A stretch of 64,000 bases of DNA from Halichondria panicea (GCF_963675165.1 NC_087392.1:2867001-2931000); one strand, 5' to 3'. Counted from the first letter of the stretch, positions 1 through 12,210 are shown. The notes: generated by a model from the letters alone, not told the origin. Made by a program: numbers and translations.

Positions 1-869
1 ACACCAACTACTTCCTTGACATCCCCAAACCTATAACATTAAAAGAGAAAATACAGTGCAAGCTCCCAATCGACCTCTATGCAATACATATTCTGTTACT
101 AAACATACCAGGTCCTTAACGGCCTGACCCAATGAGTGGCTCCATCCATCAATACACCTCCTCCCACTTTCTCACGGTCACATCTCCAGTCATCCTCTGC
201 CGTAGTACCAAAGGTAGTATTGAACGCACTGCAAGCTGATTCCCAGTAGTTAGCCTTCGCAAACAATGGCTGCCCTATTTCACCAGATTCAATCAACTCC
301 TTCGCTTTTACCACCTGCAGCATTCCACCATGAATCAAGCCTTAGTTTTTTTTTTATAGTTTACCTCAGGCCAATAAGCAGACTGTTCTCCAATCATAAG
401 CACTGCATCTGCCTTTTCAGCCACCCTCATTAGTTCGACACAGGAGGAAAGAGTGTGAGCAAGTGGCTTCTCAAGTAGTACGTGCTTTCCTGCCAGCAGG
501 CACTCGGTGGTGTATGGCTCATGAAGGTGATGAGGGAGCATGATTACAGCAGCATCAAACTGTCCCCAGTGCAAACAGTCAGCTAAAGACGTGAAAACCT
601 GTATTGAACACATTGAGCACGGAATGACAGTGTTGGCTAATTAAAGTGTCCATTGCAATGCTTTACTTTGTAACTATGCAGTAGCGATCTACCTTGCAAT
701 CAGACACCTTTGGGAGAGATGCAACTAGCGCTTCAGCTGTGTCCAAGTTCTTGTCCACAGCCCCACAAACACTATAGGCATAGCCACTCTCTTGCAATGC
801 TCTTAAGTGGTGTCTAGCAATGAGGCCACAACCAACAAAGACTAGTCTCACAGTTTCCCCACTTGCCAT
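1..869 (-). CDS. Gfo/Idh/MocA-family oxidoreductase (partial, 5' part)
   Basis: NAD(P)-dependent sugar-type oxidoreductase of the Gfo/Idh/MocA family; the substrate cannot be told. Four exons read on the minus strand: 693-869, 365-598, 109-314 and 1-30 (cut by the window edge), all with GT-AG borders and continuous frame, giving about 215 residues. The start MASGETVRLVFVGC leads directly into the Rossmann nucleotide-binding strand with GCGLIARHH. Exon 2 holds the family's EKP signature (VLLEKPLAHT), whose lysine is the usual catalytic residue, after an AAVIMLPHHLH strand/loop. Exon 3 (VGGGVLMDGATHWV) fits the GGG-hD.G.H segment that lines the active site. Divergent from the CNNM gene, with 240 bp between start codons. 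The C-terminal half lies outside the window. Confidence 0.88.
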
Positions 870-1109
870 CGGTTTAACACCAGGTACGTATTATTCCTCC
901 CCTTTTCAGTTTTGGATCCACTCATGAGTCATGACTGTTGTCAGCTTTATCATGATCATGATCTCACCGATCTCTTGCATCACACTTGAACTCGGGATCA
1001 GATCAGATGACCATTACCTTTTATAATTATTAGCTGTAGACAGAGCTAGCTAGAGAGCTGTAGATCTCAAAATTGAAAAGAACATACGTACATCTACACA
1101 TACGTACAC
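870..1109. promoter_or_regulatory. Shared 5' region of two divergent genes
   Basis: This 240 bp separates the start codons of the oxidoreductase (-) and the CNNM gene (+). It must hold both 5' UTRs and promoters. It contains GATCATGATCATGATC-like palindromic runs near 945-965 but no clear TATA box. The role is inferred from gene orientation only. Confidence 0.4.
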
Positions 1110-4100
1110 ATGGAAGAGACAGTTTTATGTTACTTTGAAGACCCTGAGAATTTGACTGTTGTGTGCAATGGTGTCCAATACAAAGAAGAGGATATCATTG
1201 AACCTTCAGATTTCCTGTTCTGGTTGTACCTTATCTTGTATGGGGCATTGGTTTGTTTTGCTGGTGAGTCAGACTCTGTACACAACTTAACTCACTCTGC
1301 AAAGCATACCATAGCTACTTGCATACAAGTTCCCTCAGTACAATCACTAACACGTCCTCCAACTTTGAAGTAGAACCGTTACAGTCTGCTGCAGCCAGAG
1401 CCACTAGTTTAATTGAGCAGTGTTCGACGTCGTCCTTTTTTTCTCCAAAATCTCAACGTGACCCGATTAGAGCCTCGCTTCGCTCGGAATTAATAAAAGG
1501 AAAATTGTACCAGGAATTCATTAATAAGAGGAGTATCTAATTCCCACGTACATTCCATTCTACATCTAGGACTGAATACGTGTACCGTAACGTGATTTGT
1601 ACTACAACTGCCATAGTTACAAAAATTTACTTGGCGCTCAATTGGAGGTAAAATTTGGACTTAGCGCTTCTATTAGGGTGGCGCTGTACCCATTCCCTTG
1701 ACTGTGGTTCGCTGGATAGTCATTCGTGCTCGTGACGATGCTACCTTAAAATCACTATCGCCGTTATTACCCCTATGCGTTATTATTCCTGTACTTATGT
1801 ATGGCTAGCTATACACTGTATATACACCGTTTTAACCTACTCCTTGAATTGGTTGTTATGCAATAGAGCTGTGGCAATAGTGCTTACAAGTTCCTCATAA
1901 TGTGTATCTAATGGTGCGCATTCCTTCTATTCAGGTCTGATGTCAGGCCTGACGATGGGTCTGCTCTCCCTGGACATCATGTCTCTTGAGGTGCTCAAGA
2001 GAGGAGGGAAACCTAAGGAGAAAAAATACGCTTCTCGAATTCTCATGTTGGTGAAGCGCCATCACCTCCTACTGGTGACATTGCTGCTGGCCAATGCTGC
2101 TGCCGTGGAAACCATGCCCATATTTCTAAACAAGATTACTCTTGAGGTTGTGGCTATCATTGTGTCAGTGACAGCTGTTCTTTTAGTTGGAGAGTGAGTA
2201 TTATTTCTAGTTATTATAGGAACAGAACGCTTTGTTGCTATGGGTCAGGTTTAAATTAATGTGTCCAAATTCCTACCCTATAATCAATGTCAATTCCGTA
2301 AAGTGTTTTTGTCAATCGCACCTCACATCCTGTATACACATTTCAATCCCCAGGATAGTACCTCAGGCCATCTGCACACGGTTTGGTCTGGCTATTGGCT
2401 ACTACTGCTCTCCCATAGTGCTCGTACTGATGGCTATACTCTTCCCAATATCCTTCCCCATTGCCAAACTACTAGATTTGATCCTTGGCAAGGAACATTC
2501 TACCTTTTTTAGGAGAGCAGGTACATCCGTTGGGCTTGCGTTTACAAAGGGCTGGTATACACTTCTATTGAAGTATTGTGGTACTTTAAAAGTGCATGTC
2601 GGTTTGTAGCGGTAATGATTGTTTTCATTTCTTTAGAGCTTAGAGAGCTGGTGAAGATGCATGGTGACGGAGAGCAAGGCAATGAAGATCCTCTGTCTTA
2701 CGATGAGGTCCTGATTGTCAAGGTACGTACATGTATGACTGACGTGAGACTAACCAAGATCTCTGTTGTTTGTTATTGTATCGACAATCCTTGACAGTTG
2801 TACCTGTACCAGTATCTAAAATTGAAATGTGTTTTTTTATTTTATTGTTTGTATAGAGTGCGCTGGAGATGAGGGACAAGACAGTAGAAGACGCCATGAC
2901 TCCTCTGGAGAGTGTATACATGCTCAATATCAATGCCATTATTGATAGAGACACCATGAAAGATGTAAGCATTATGTTTTGTGAGAAAACAAATTTAGTT
3001 TGGTGTGTGTTCCATATCTGATGCCGTATAGCGGGTTATTTTCATATGGTGAAAATTGTATCGAAGAGCATCATACGAAAATTTTATCGCAATAGATTCA
3101 ACATCACTATCCTGAGCTCTACGAAAATTAAAATATGAAATAGTTATCGGTACGAAAATTTGCACCAACGAAAATTATTCGATATAAATTATTATATATA
3201 CTAAAATTAATGTACATCTATGCCTACAGTCTAGAAATACTGTCTACATATTTTTAGATTCTCGCTCGTGGTCACTCTCGTGTGCCAGTATACAATAACA
3301 ACCATGACAATGTGTGTGGGATTCTCCTCGTAAAGACACTAATACACTTGGACCCTGAGGATTGTACACCTGTCAAACTGATCCGAGGGTCCCAAATTCC
3401 ACCTCCCTCCTGTCTCACAATCACACCCCTCTACGACATTCTCAATCAGTTTCAGACAGGAAGAAGTTAGTGACGTGAATAATATCTATGTTTCATAAAT
3501 CATGATTGATCTTTCGTACATGTATGTAGGTCATCTGGCTTTGGTGTACAAGGAAGAAGGAGAAAATACAGAGGTCAGTTATAAAGGTCAACTCATACGT
3601 ACGAATTCCATGTCGTTTCAGTATATACATGGTACGCATGGTACGCCCAAGTTTACTCACATGGACTCAATTCATTTCCTTTGGCATTTCCTTTGGAATT
3701 ATTTTCCCTGCCCCCTATTACCCCTACTCTCACACACCAGCCTATTTTGGTAGGGATCATTACATTAGAGGATGTGATTGAGGAGCTGATTGGAGAGGAA
3801 ATTGTTGATGAAACAGATCAGTATGTTGATGTCCATCGTCGCATAGCTGTGGCCAAGGCAAGGCTGCAGTATCACAGGCAGAGTATCTCTGCACCGTCTG
3901 CCATAGCTACTAACAGGAGACGATCGAAGTTTGATCGGAGTAATAGCCAGCCTGCTTTGGTTCATCAGCACTCAGTAGGTCCCGCTGGATCTATCAACTC
4001 CACTGGGAGTGAGGTGAATATTTAAACGAATAAATGTCAATTCACTTTGTCCGTAATACATGTAGCTTAGTTAGTGTGTACCAGGAGCACATGGCAGAAG

Positions 4101-4851
4101 GAGCGTCTAACTGTGCATGGGTTTGGAAATCGCATCTTGTGTGTTTTCCTAAACGCCGCATTGAAAAGTGTGTAAGTACTGTGTACATAATTACAGGCCG
4201 CAGTCAGCCTGCATTATGAACGGATTTTGTATGTAGTGCAGCAGCAGGAGCTAGGTTGAGCCAAAAAGAGCTAAAATGAATAGCTAGGTCTTCGATGGAT
4301 GTTGGTATACATCATGGAAGAGACTTGTCATGGTGAGGTACACATAAAAGAGGAGCAATCCAATTACTTTGTAAAGAGAAAGTTTGCTAGACTTAGACTA
4401 TAACACATACTAGGCGTTTTGTTTTTGTAGTATTAGAGGGGTTCTTAAAAGAGAGAGCTTACTACCAGGCCTATAGCTAACTAGCTAGCTGTAGCTTTTC
4501 ATTTTTATTGATCTGCTTGGTAAAGGCACTGTCAGCTCAATTAGCACTCGCCCGCAGATGATTATCACCCACTTAGCGGTTTTGCGTATAAGGTCATGCT
4601 TTGCAAACTTGCACGAGATGTGATTCCCGAGGTAAGATGCTCCTTCTGTCATGTGCTCCTGTGTGTACATATCTCTATTCATGAATCATAATTATACTCG
4701 TGCACATACACACCAGGAACCTTATTTTACAAATCCCAAACTAACTGCGATTCCAGAGGGTTTGGAGGCATCTCGTCAACAGTACACTGAAGACGCTGCT
4801 CAGTTGGACAACGAAGACGAGAATGCACCTCTAATCGTAGAGATTAAGTGA
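1110..4851 (+). CDS. CNNM/ACDP-like divalent metal transporter (DUF21 + CBS pair)
   Basis: Membrane protein of the CNNM/CorC family, linked to Mg2+ efflux or homeostasis. Nine exons: 1110-1263, 1935-2193, 2354-2520, 2637-2722, 2857-2964, 3258-3465, 3530-3573, 3741-4013 and 4717-4851. All are GT-AG and in frame, giving 477 residues. The DUF21 part starts at about residue 35 ([18 protein letters not shown]), followed by the signature [11 protein letters not shown], a second hydrophobic segment ([14 protein letters not shown]) and [11 protein letters not shown]. The CBS pair runs from [13 protein letters not shown] through HSRVPVYN to [20 protein letters not shown]. After it comes a short basic, serine-rich tail. 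There is no long extracellular domain and no cNMP-like domain, so the layout is closer to plant/yeast CBS-DUF21 (MAM3) proteins than to vertebrate CNNM1-4. Confidence 0.92.
3026..3190. repeat. Degenerate family E palindromic element (intron of CNNM gene)
   Basis: Starts with CCGTATAGCGGG and TTATTTTCA and contains several ACGAAAATT blocks, as in better-preserved copies at 17638 and 23910. The right end is degraded. Lies wholly inside the intron 2965-3257. Confidence 0.5.
4075..4669. repeat. Inverted-repeat (MITE-like) element in last CNNM intron
   Basis: The segment at 4075-4141 (AGGAGCACATGGCAGAAGGA and on) returns as its reverse complement at about 4614-4669 (AGGAGCACATGACAGAAGGA when read on the minus strand). 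The roughly 60-bp arms are imperfect and about 470 bp apart. There is no coding capacity. It sits between the last two CNNM exons and is likely a non-autonomous DNA element. Confidence 0.6.
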
Positions 4852-5360
4852 CTTGATCAAAGGGCATGACTGTTTGTTGTTGTTTTGCCATTAGTTTTGT
4901 TTTAATACGTACAATTGTGTACATATTTTTTGTAGTTTGCAATGGTTATTTCCAAAATGTCATTGTTTTGGGCGTGGTAGATATACGGAAACAAACTGTC
5001 ATGGGTCGTCATTGAACGATTGAATGACCTTTTGAGGTAGACTGGAGACTATGGCCGGGGGACATGGATTTGTACTGCTGTGTTAGCAATACTGCTCTGT
5101 AAGCATCATGAATAAAATTATAAACCGCAGAATGCTTCCGTTTGCTTATGAATAAAATTATAACTCCGCATTCCAGTTATGAATATCGTTATCACAGAAA
5201 TACTGCAATCTCATTGGTGCACTAGCTCCTAAGTTACACAAAGAAAGGGGATGGTCTTCAGGTTCTCGCCTTGTTTTGTGTACAGTCAAGTCGAGTCTAG
5301 TATAGTATATACGAGTACGTTTAGATCTATAGTTGTTTTTGGTTTGGAAAGACCAGCGCT
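4852..5360. other. Intergenic gap, CNNM to TMEM35-like
   Basis: It holds the 3' UTR of the CNNM gene and the upstream region of the next gene. A 16-bp direct repeat, ATGAATAAAATTATAA, occurs at about 5107 and 5149. Nothing else was recognised. Confidence 0.5.
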
Positions 5361-5847
5361 ATGGCAAGTACAAAGAGGACCTTATACAAGTTATCCACCA
5401 CGGTTATTGTACTGATGTTTGTGCTTTCAGGCTCCATGAAGCTCAGTCCAGTAATTAACCCTGATTATTACGATCATCTGGTAAGTCCTTCACTGCATGT
5501 ATGTTGTAGGTCTATAATTACTTTATTATATACAGGAACACGCGTTTGGGCAGTTCACTCGAGTCCCACCTGTCAATCTTTTCCAGCTACAGCCTACCAC
5601 GTACATGCTTATCGTGGGAATCCTGGAAGTCGCATGTGCATTGACCATTGCCATTGGAAAGTATCGTTATGGGAAACTGGCCACCTGGGCTCTTCTGGTG
5701 GTTATGGTGGGAGCCATCTACTCTCATTACAGTGTTAATCACCCTGTATCAGAGTTTGTTCCTGCTATGGTAGCCTTGTCTCTTATTTTAGTCCGGTTGT
5801 ATACCATGGGTGCATTTGAGCAGGTGGAGGTGAAACTCAAGATCTGA
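5361..5847 (+). CDS. TMEM35-like (DoxX-like) four-pass membrane protein
   Basis: Small membrane protein of the TMEM35 group (human TMEM35A/NACHO and TMEM35B; the former is an ER chaperone for acetylcholine receptors). Two exons, 5361-5480 and 5536-5847, joined in phase 0, give 143 residues, close to the family length. Four hydrophobic stretches are visible: TVIVLMFVLSGSMKLSP, MLIVGILEVACALTIAIG, LATWALLVVMVGAIYSHY and FVPAMVALSLILVRLY. The first carries the family pattern ...F...G..KLsP, and LEVACALTI matches the second helix motif. Stop codons of this gene and the convergent IAP gene are about 118 bp apart. TMEM35 membership is by pattern; whether it acts as a receptor chaperone is unknown. 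Confidence 0.8.
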
Positions 5848-5965
5848 TGATTATAGGGACTACACTAGAATTATAATGTTATAAATTAATTTTATACGTG
5901 TACATGAGATAATAGAGCATTGAACCAATAATGACTTGTTGTTAACTACATGTAGTTGTTAAATT

Positions 5966-8056
5966 TTAGGGCAAATAAACTCTAAATGTCTTTTCAATAC
6001 TGACCCTGCACATGGGGCATTGGTGAATACTTGAGGCACATTCCTGGCACATACACAAATGCCCACAGGGTAGCACAACCACCTCTAGATTATTGTCCAT
6101 ACACACTACACACTTTCGGTCATCTTGATCAGGTATTGTGGGTAGAGAAAGCTGTGTGTGTGTGTGTGTGTGTGGGTATAATAAAATAGGTAGTCAAAAA
6201 TGAAAGAGACACACCTTTCCACTCACAGGTTGTTTTTGTTGATCAGGTTGGTCTAATGTTGAAGTTGACTGAATAACTAGTGATGCACTCTGTGTACTTG
6301 GCAATGTGTCATGTTTACTTCTAGCTCTTGATTGAGAAAGTGTTCGCCTACTAGCATAACTTGAACTCTCGTTCTCTTGAGGAGAGGACATGATAGATGT
6401 TGAACGTGTCGGTGGATGGTAGTGAGGCTGTGGAAGAGATACACGTAGGCTTGACATTTGTTCCAAGTCTTCTCTTGTGAATTCTGGCTCAGGCAGTGAA
6501 CCGGGATCGACTGAATAATGGTCTAACTTTGTCGGTAAATTTTTTTTCAAAAACTTGCATCGAGGATTGATAGCTCTGTGCTTCTCTGATGGAATATCGC
6601 CAATGATCCAACCACGGACAATTGCATCACATTTGAAACATTGCATTACATCAGGCTTCCGAAGAAAGAATAGGCCAGCTTTTGCACAGTCTTCTGAAGA
6701 AACAGGGACTTCTTTAGAGAGCAACTTGAATGATTTGATTCGGTTTTCAACATTTTCGTAATCTGGTTGCTTGATTGATACATGTGATGAGGGTACTTTT
6801 TGTAGTGGCATCACAGGTGTAGCAATCGAACTTAGAAATTCACAACTTGGGTTCCATCTCCGGTGGATTTCTATTGGAATGTCTCCCTTCCTCCAATGAT
6901 CATAAAACAGGCCACATGAAAAACACTGGGTGCGCATATCAACTCCGGTGTAGAAAAAGCCAGCACTGGCAAGCTTGAAGTAGCTGACAATGTCACTAAA
7001 TCCCCAAGTTCTATACGAATGTAGTCGAGAAGAGTTGTTTGCATACTCAGGGCAAGCATGTTGAATCTTGCTTTGTGCCAACAACCGGTCAATCTCAAAA
7101 CTATAGTTATTGCGCAAGAACACACACTTCGCACTTTTTCGATAATGCTTTAGCAAAGGATCCTCATCATCATCCCAAAAATCAACCACAGCTTTGCAAC
7201 AAAAACAGAAAACCCTTTCTTCCAGACCAGTATAAACAAAACCTTGCTCTGCCAACTGCCTCTCAGTAGGGCGTACCCTTGGCCAGGTAGTAGTACCCAT
7301 TGTGAAGGTAAAGAGCCGATTCTCAAGTTTACTCATGTTTCGATCTCCATTGGGATGATCACTTGTCTCAAGTGAGTCATATCCACCTTCTCCTGGAATC
7401 ACTAAAGAAGGTCGCTGATCTTTTGGGTCAGTAGGGCGAAGTGTGCACATGAGATCAGTTACAATTCTAACAATGTGAAGATGACCCCTGTACGTTGCTA
7501 GCGATGCCGGAGTTGAGCCTTTATTGGTTTCCTGGCGAGGGTTTACATTCAGTATACAAAGAAGATGTTGTACGACTTTTGTATGAGGAAGTGAAGCATC
7601 ACAAGCAAAATGGAGTGCAGACCAGCCTTGATTGTCTGTAGCAAAGCAATCAGTATTACTAAGCACCTTACTCAGAAAAAAAATGATATCGGTAAAGCCA
7701 TACCAGCAAGCATAGTGAAAGGGTGTTCGGCCATAATTATCACTTTGTGACAAAGATCTCGGATCTTCATAAGCAAAACGCTTTACTGAAGCAATGTCAT
7801 GGTTCTGGACAGCTTTCCCAACAGGAGAATAAAGCTTCCATCTTCGGGGGCAATTAGGTGCTTCAGCATCACGAGAGTTAACTACCATAGTACTGTTATT
7901 TCCTCTTTCAACACACTTTCCACAATCTTTCTCAGCCTCTTGACAGGCAAAAACGATCCCATCCGTTTCAGTATCATTTCCCCCTCTGTTCGATAGGTGG
8001 GGTGATGATACAATGAGTCTATTTGACACACGGATACCAAGTAATCGATCTGCCAT
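5966..8056 (-). CDS. Inhibitor-of-apoptosis protein with ankyrin repeats, three BIRs and a RING
   Basis: IAP-type E3 ligase/caspase-inhibitor candidate of 675 residues. Exon 1 (6215-8056) alone encodes the ankyrin and BIR parts. Exon 2 (5966-6151) encodes the RING, after an acceptor set in a CA/GT-rich tract. Ankyrin-like repeats span about residues 80-205 (GRTPFHYACWYG, GWSALHFACDAS, GSTPASLATYRGHLHIV). BIR1 is about 245-314, BIR2 347-408 and BIR3 437-503. All three keep the zinc pattern C-x2-C-x16-H-x6-C (CFCC...H...C, CFSC...H...C, CFKC...H...C). The C-terminal C3HC4 RING reads CVVCMDNN, LPCGHLCMCQEC, CPMC, ending in RVYLP. BIR-plus-RING matches XIAP/cIAP, but no ankyrin part or CARD is in those. 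The fusion is certain, since ankyrin and BIR coding share one exon. The donor of exon 1 could also be 18 bp upstream. Confidence 0.93.
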
Positions 8057-8419
8057 TTTTAAAATAAGTAAATAAAAGGATAATCATGAAATTAGCTAGT
8101 CTAGTCATGAAATGAAGGCAGTGATCACTTCATAAACTCACCTTCAGTGTTCATAATGAAAAGCTGTGGTCTAGTCTCTGATCGATCCCAGGCCCAGTCG
8201 ACAACAGTTTCAGGGCCGGCTAGAAGCGAGCGCGCCTGGGCAGAGCTAGCTAGCTAGGGTCGGCTATAGGGTGTGTCTAGCTAGCTAGCTAGCTGTCGAC
8301 CAAGTGTTATTTTAGAGACAAATCGGCCTGGCTATGTATAGGAAGATAAGGCGTGGCCACAACAATTGATGTCGGTCATCAAATTTATAATATCCATGGT
8401 AACATCAAAATTTTAAATA

Positions 8420-9904
8420 ATGAGTTCTACAACAGTTGTAGGTTTGCTCAGCAGCGGGGATTTCCACCAAGCCAAGCATGTTTTAAAGGTACAGCTCTTT
8501 GAATTCACTTTAGGCTTTCGTGCATGTTTTTTCACAGGAACTTAGCGTGGATTTACCGAGTCATCTACAACCACCTCAGTGTCAACCATTGATGGAGTTT
8601 CAGTGGGTAGACTATGTCCAACAAATGAAAAAGGTAAATACGGCTTGCACTCTGCAGTTTAATTAAGGGGCCGGGGAATATGAGCGCATCTACATAATAT
8701 TATTTATGTATGCAGCCCATACAAACGTGTTGTTGTCTGACTCTGTCATGTGTAAAAACGCCCACATCTCAAGTGGCTGTACAACCAAGGGCGTATAAAG
8801 AGAAAGAAGAGGGCATGCAACTCGCAATGTATACTGTGTAGTTGTTAATTATTGATAAGTCAGCAGGATATACTTTATTTAGCCAACCGCCCACTAGGAA
8901 GAGGCGTGAACACTGTTATACTAGCAATTTTACCAATTTAGACCTAGAATTTGGTTAATGGCTCCTTGCTTAGTCGTAAAAGAGAGACTCGTCGCATCTG
9001 GCAAGACACCCACCAGTTTTACAGCATAGATTATTATGCCTCAGTGCGCATGTGCAAGCGAGGTATACGGTAGTGTGTTTGTGTGTGTGTAGACTGTTAC
9101 AGCTGCTCAAGGATCAATGAGGTGCAAGTAAGAGTTTCTATAGGCTTCTAGTCATGTTTTCTTGGATTCGGATTCGTGGATTTGCAAAATAAAGCTTTGT
9201 TCTCGAGTTATGCCTAGTTTTGCTTACTTGGAATGCCATTGCAGCCTTTTCAGAAGTTCACCGATTGTTGCTACTCTATACTTAGTAGTTAGCTCTGCAC
9301 TAGAACGCTAGCTATTGGTAGCTGCAAGAGTGAGAAGAGAGCTGCAAGGCTCTCACTGACTTGCAGCCAGTTGGCATCGATCGTTTTAACAACAATCATC
9401 ATCGATCATTACCCACTCTTTGAGTTTCCCTGTGATTCTGGATGCAGCAATGTTCATTATGATAATTATAATTATGTATAAAAGCTAACTATTAGTAGCT
9501 TTATGTTATGTAGCTTTGGCACCTCCACCGAGGCATCAGCACCAGCGGTGCTTTCAATAATAGTTACAGTAACTGTTAGCGCAAGGTATCGAAGACAGCT
9601 CGCTTTTTCACTATAAAGTGACAAAGCAACAGAGAAGGAGCTACTGACGTCAATGAAGCAGTCTTCTTATTATTAAAGCTGCAGCTATTTCCTGAAGTAC
9701 AGCCACCTCGCTATTCCGGCCAAGCTGCACTGTCCCAAGGGTGACCGGATTAACGAGAGTCTACTGTAGATTCACGATCATTCCCTATAATGAGGTCATT
9801 ACGGTAAAAATTTATTCCCGCATATATCCGAGGCTCAACGCACGGGGTGAATGCTCTATGACTAATGAGCATCTTGCGAGATTACGGTAGTGTGTTTGTG
9901 TGTC

Positions 9905-9940
<36 letters not shown>

Positions 9941-10205
9941 ACAGCTTCTCAAGGATCAATCAAGTGCAAGTAAAGAGTTTCTAGTCATGTTTTCTTGGAT
10001 TTTTAATTCATGGATTTGCAAAATAATGTTTCGTCGGAATTATGCCTACTTTTGCTTAATTACTTGGAATGCCATTGCAGCCTTTTCAGAAGAGTGCGTA
10101 GCAAATTTTTTTCACTGAGTGTTACCAGGAGTGTATACACTCCTGGTGTTACTACTCTACTTAGTAGTTATGCCTCGGTGCGCATGCGCAAGCGAGGTAT
10201 ACGGT

Positions 10206-10265
<60 letters not shown>

Positions 10266-12210
10266 GTGTCTGTCTGTCTGTGTAGACTACTACAGCTCCT
10301 CAAGGATGAATCAAGTGCAAGTAAGAGTTTCTATAGGCTTCTAGTCATGTTTACTTGGATTTAATTCGTGTATTTGCAAAATAATGCTTCGTTCTCGAGG
10401 TATGCCTAGTTTTGCTTACTTGGAATGCCATCACAGCCTTTTCAAAAGAGCACGTAGCCAAACTTGTTTACCGAGTGTTGCTACTCTACTTAGTAGTTAG
10501 CTCTGCACTAGAACGCTAGCTATTGGTAGCTGCAAGAGTGAGAAGAGAGCTGCAAGGCTCTGCTGACTTTCAGCCATTAATTTTAGACTCAAACTTTTTT
10601 AACAACAATCATCGTCGATCATTACCCATGCACTCTCTGGATTTTGCATGCAGTAAATTAAAAATGTTCATCATGATATAAATTATAATCAATGTGTGTA
10701 TAAAAGTAGCTTTATGTCATGTAGCTTTGGCATCTCCACCGAGGCATCAGCACCTGTGGTGCTTTCATTAGCTCTGCACTAGAACGCTAGCTATTGGTAG
10801 CTGCAAGAGTGAGAAGAAAGCTGCAAGGCTCTGCTGATGCAGCCATTAATTTTAGGTTTGAACTTTTGGCATCAATTGACAATCGTAGTTGATCATTACC
10901 CTCTCTTTAAGTTTCCCTGTGAGTCTGGATTCGATCTGCCTGCATCATGCAGCAAATGTTCATCATGATAATAATTATAATGTGTGTATAAAAGCTATTA
11001 GTTATGTTATGTAGCTTTAATTTGGCACCTCCACCGAGGCATCAGCACCCGCGGTGCTTTCATTATTATAGTGCATGGGTGCATGATTGCACTTTAGAGG
11101 TGGTCTTTCAATCAAACAAGCACCAATGTTTTTGCAATTCCCAGGAACGTGGTGGAGATGTTTGGGGTTTCAATGGATCTGTGGTGGTATTTGTGAATGA
11201 GGAGTTTGTAGGAGAACTTCAGTCCCTCTTATACTGGGCAGAGCAAAACTTTGGACGCGTGGACTTTCAGTGAGAGCACAAAATCTACTCTGTGTGATTG
11301 ACATGCTAGTTATGCAGATCTGACTATGTGGGTCAAGCTAAGAGTGCTTATAATGCTCATATCGGCAATCCAAAGGTTTGTTTTATTCCTGTTCAACCGT
11401 ATATTACAATTATGTGCTCTATTTAGAGGGACTTTGTATACATGGATATCTGTGTGGAGGGAGATTTGATTGGACGAATTGTGTTTGAGCTGTACAAAGA
11501 TTTGTGTCCAAAAACATGTGCCAACTTTGTAGCTCTCTGTACTGGAGAGAAAGGAAAATCCTCCAATGGGACTCAATTATCTTACGTCAATTCCATAATG
11601 CATAGAGTAGTTCCCAATGGATGGATACAGGGGGGAGGTAATCAAAGTAACATTTATGCTGCTTTTTTTAAGCAGAGTACTGTATGTCATTGCATGTGTA
11701 TACGAACTATGTACAACTTAGCTTGAAACTAGATATAATTATTTCCGTGAATTGATGTATATAAATTGCAGACATTTGTGGTGGTAGTGGAGCCAAGGGG
11801 GAGTCCATTTATGGCAACACTTTTGAAGGTAAACAGCAATGACAATAAATGTTGCTTGTCTTGTGATTTTCCAGTTCTCCAGATGAAAGTTTTGCCATTA
11901 GCCATGATAGTCCTGGTATACTGGGCATGTGCAACCATGGTAAAAACACCAACAACTCTCAGTTTTACATTATCCTAAAGCCTTCTACCTGGATGGACCG
12001 ACAATATGTTGCCTTTGGGTAAGTTCATATTTACAACCACAATGATGTACCACTCCATAATTAACATGCAGTCGTGTTGTTGAGGGTAAGAGAGCATTGC
12101 AAAAGATTGAAGGACTGGAGACCTACAATAATCGTCCAAACAAACTGTGTCAAATTTCTAACTCTGGCGTTCTTACTCCGATAGCAGACACTATAAATTA
12201 TGTTGAATAG
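8420..12210 (+). CDS. PPIL6: Peptidyl-prolyl isomerase-like 6 (cyclophilin)
   Basis: Cyclophilin with the extra N-terminal region typical of PPIL6, a group tied to motile cilia in vertebrates. Eight exons: 8420-8488, 8538-8633, 11145-11269, 11318-11375, 11427-11637, 11772-11828, 11883-12018 and 12072-12210. All junctions keep frame, giving 296 residues (human about 311). Residues about 56-100 (GDVWGFNGSVVVFVNEEFVG) match the PPIL6 leader. The cyclophilin fold starts at VYMDICVEGDLIGRIVFELY, followed by CPKTCANFVALCTGEKG, HRVVPNGWIQGG, GESIYGNTFEDESF, GMCNHGKNTNNSQFYI and FGRVVEG. The usual active-site FHR phenylalanine is Met here (IMHRV) and the catalytic-site Trp is LKPSTWMD-shifted, so isomerase activity is uncertain. 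The 2.5-kb second intron is packed with mobile elements. Confidence 0.9.
9034..9558 (+). mobile_element. Family A element, copy 1 (HINE-like)
   Basis: Begins TTATGCCTCAGTG, followed by a short GT run. It keeps the family core (GCACTAGAACGCTAGCTATT, TGCAAGAGTGAGAAGAGAGC) and ends with CACCGAGGCAT plus a GCACC-GGTGC hairpin. Sits in intron 2 of PPIL6. Confidence 0.75.
9675..9766. mobile_element. Pogo/Tigger-like element end (family C fragment)
   Basis: Ends with CCGGATTAACGAGAGTCTAC and TG, followed by TA, which is the same terminal inverted repeat and TA target as the copies at 34205 and 39195. The other end is missing or unrecognisable. Confidence 0.6.
9870..11062 (+). mobile_element. Family A copies 2-4, partly tandem
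   Basis: A truncated copy begins near 9883 with ACGGTAGTGTGTTTGTGTG and breaks off near 10165. A fuller copy starts at 10168 (TTATGCCTCGGTGCGCATGC) and ends near 10768. A third stretch repeats only the 3' half, from TAGCTCTGCACTAGAACGC at 10769 to a GCACCCGCGGTGC hairpin at about 11058. Long GT microsatellites lie at about 9898-9938 and 10205-10264, both at the same place inside the element. Confidence 0.75.

Noticed and set aside
5107-5164. Direct repeat ATGAATAAAATTATAA as a possible operator pair
   Set aside because: Short, AT-rich and common in style for this genome; no further support for a regulatory role.
6555-7269. Plus-strand open frames across the IAP exon
   Set aside because: They are antisense to BIR and ankyrin coding with intact zinc motifs, so they are by-products of real code on the other strand.
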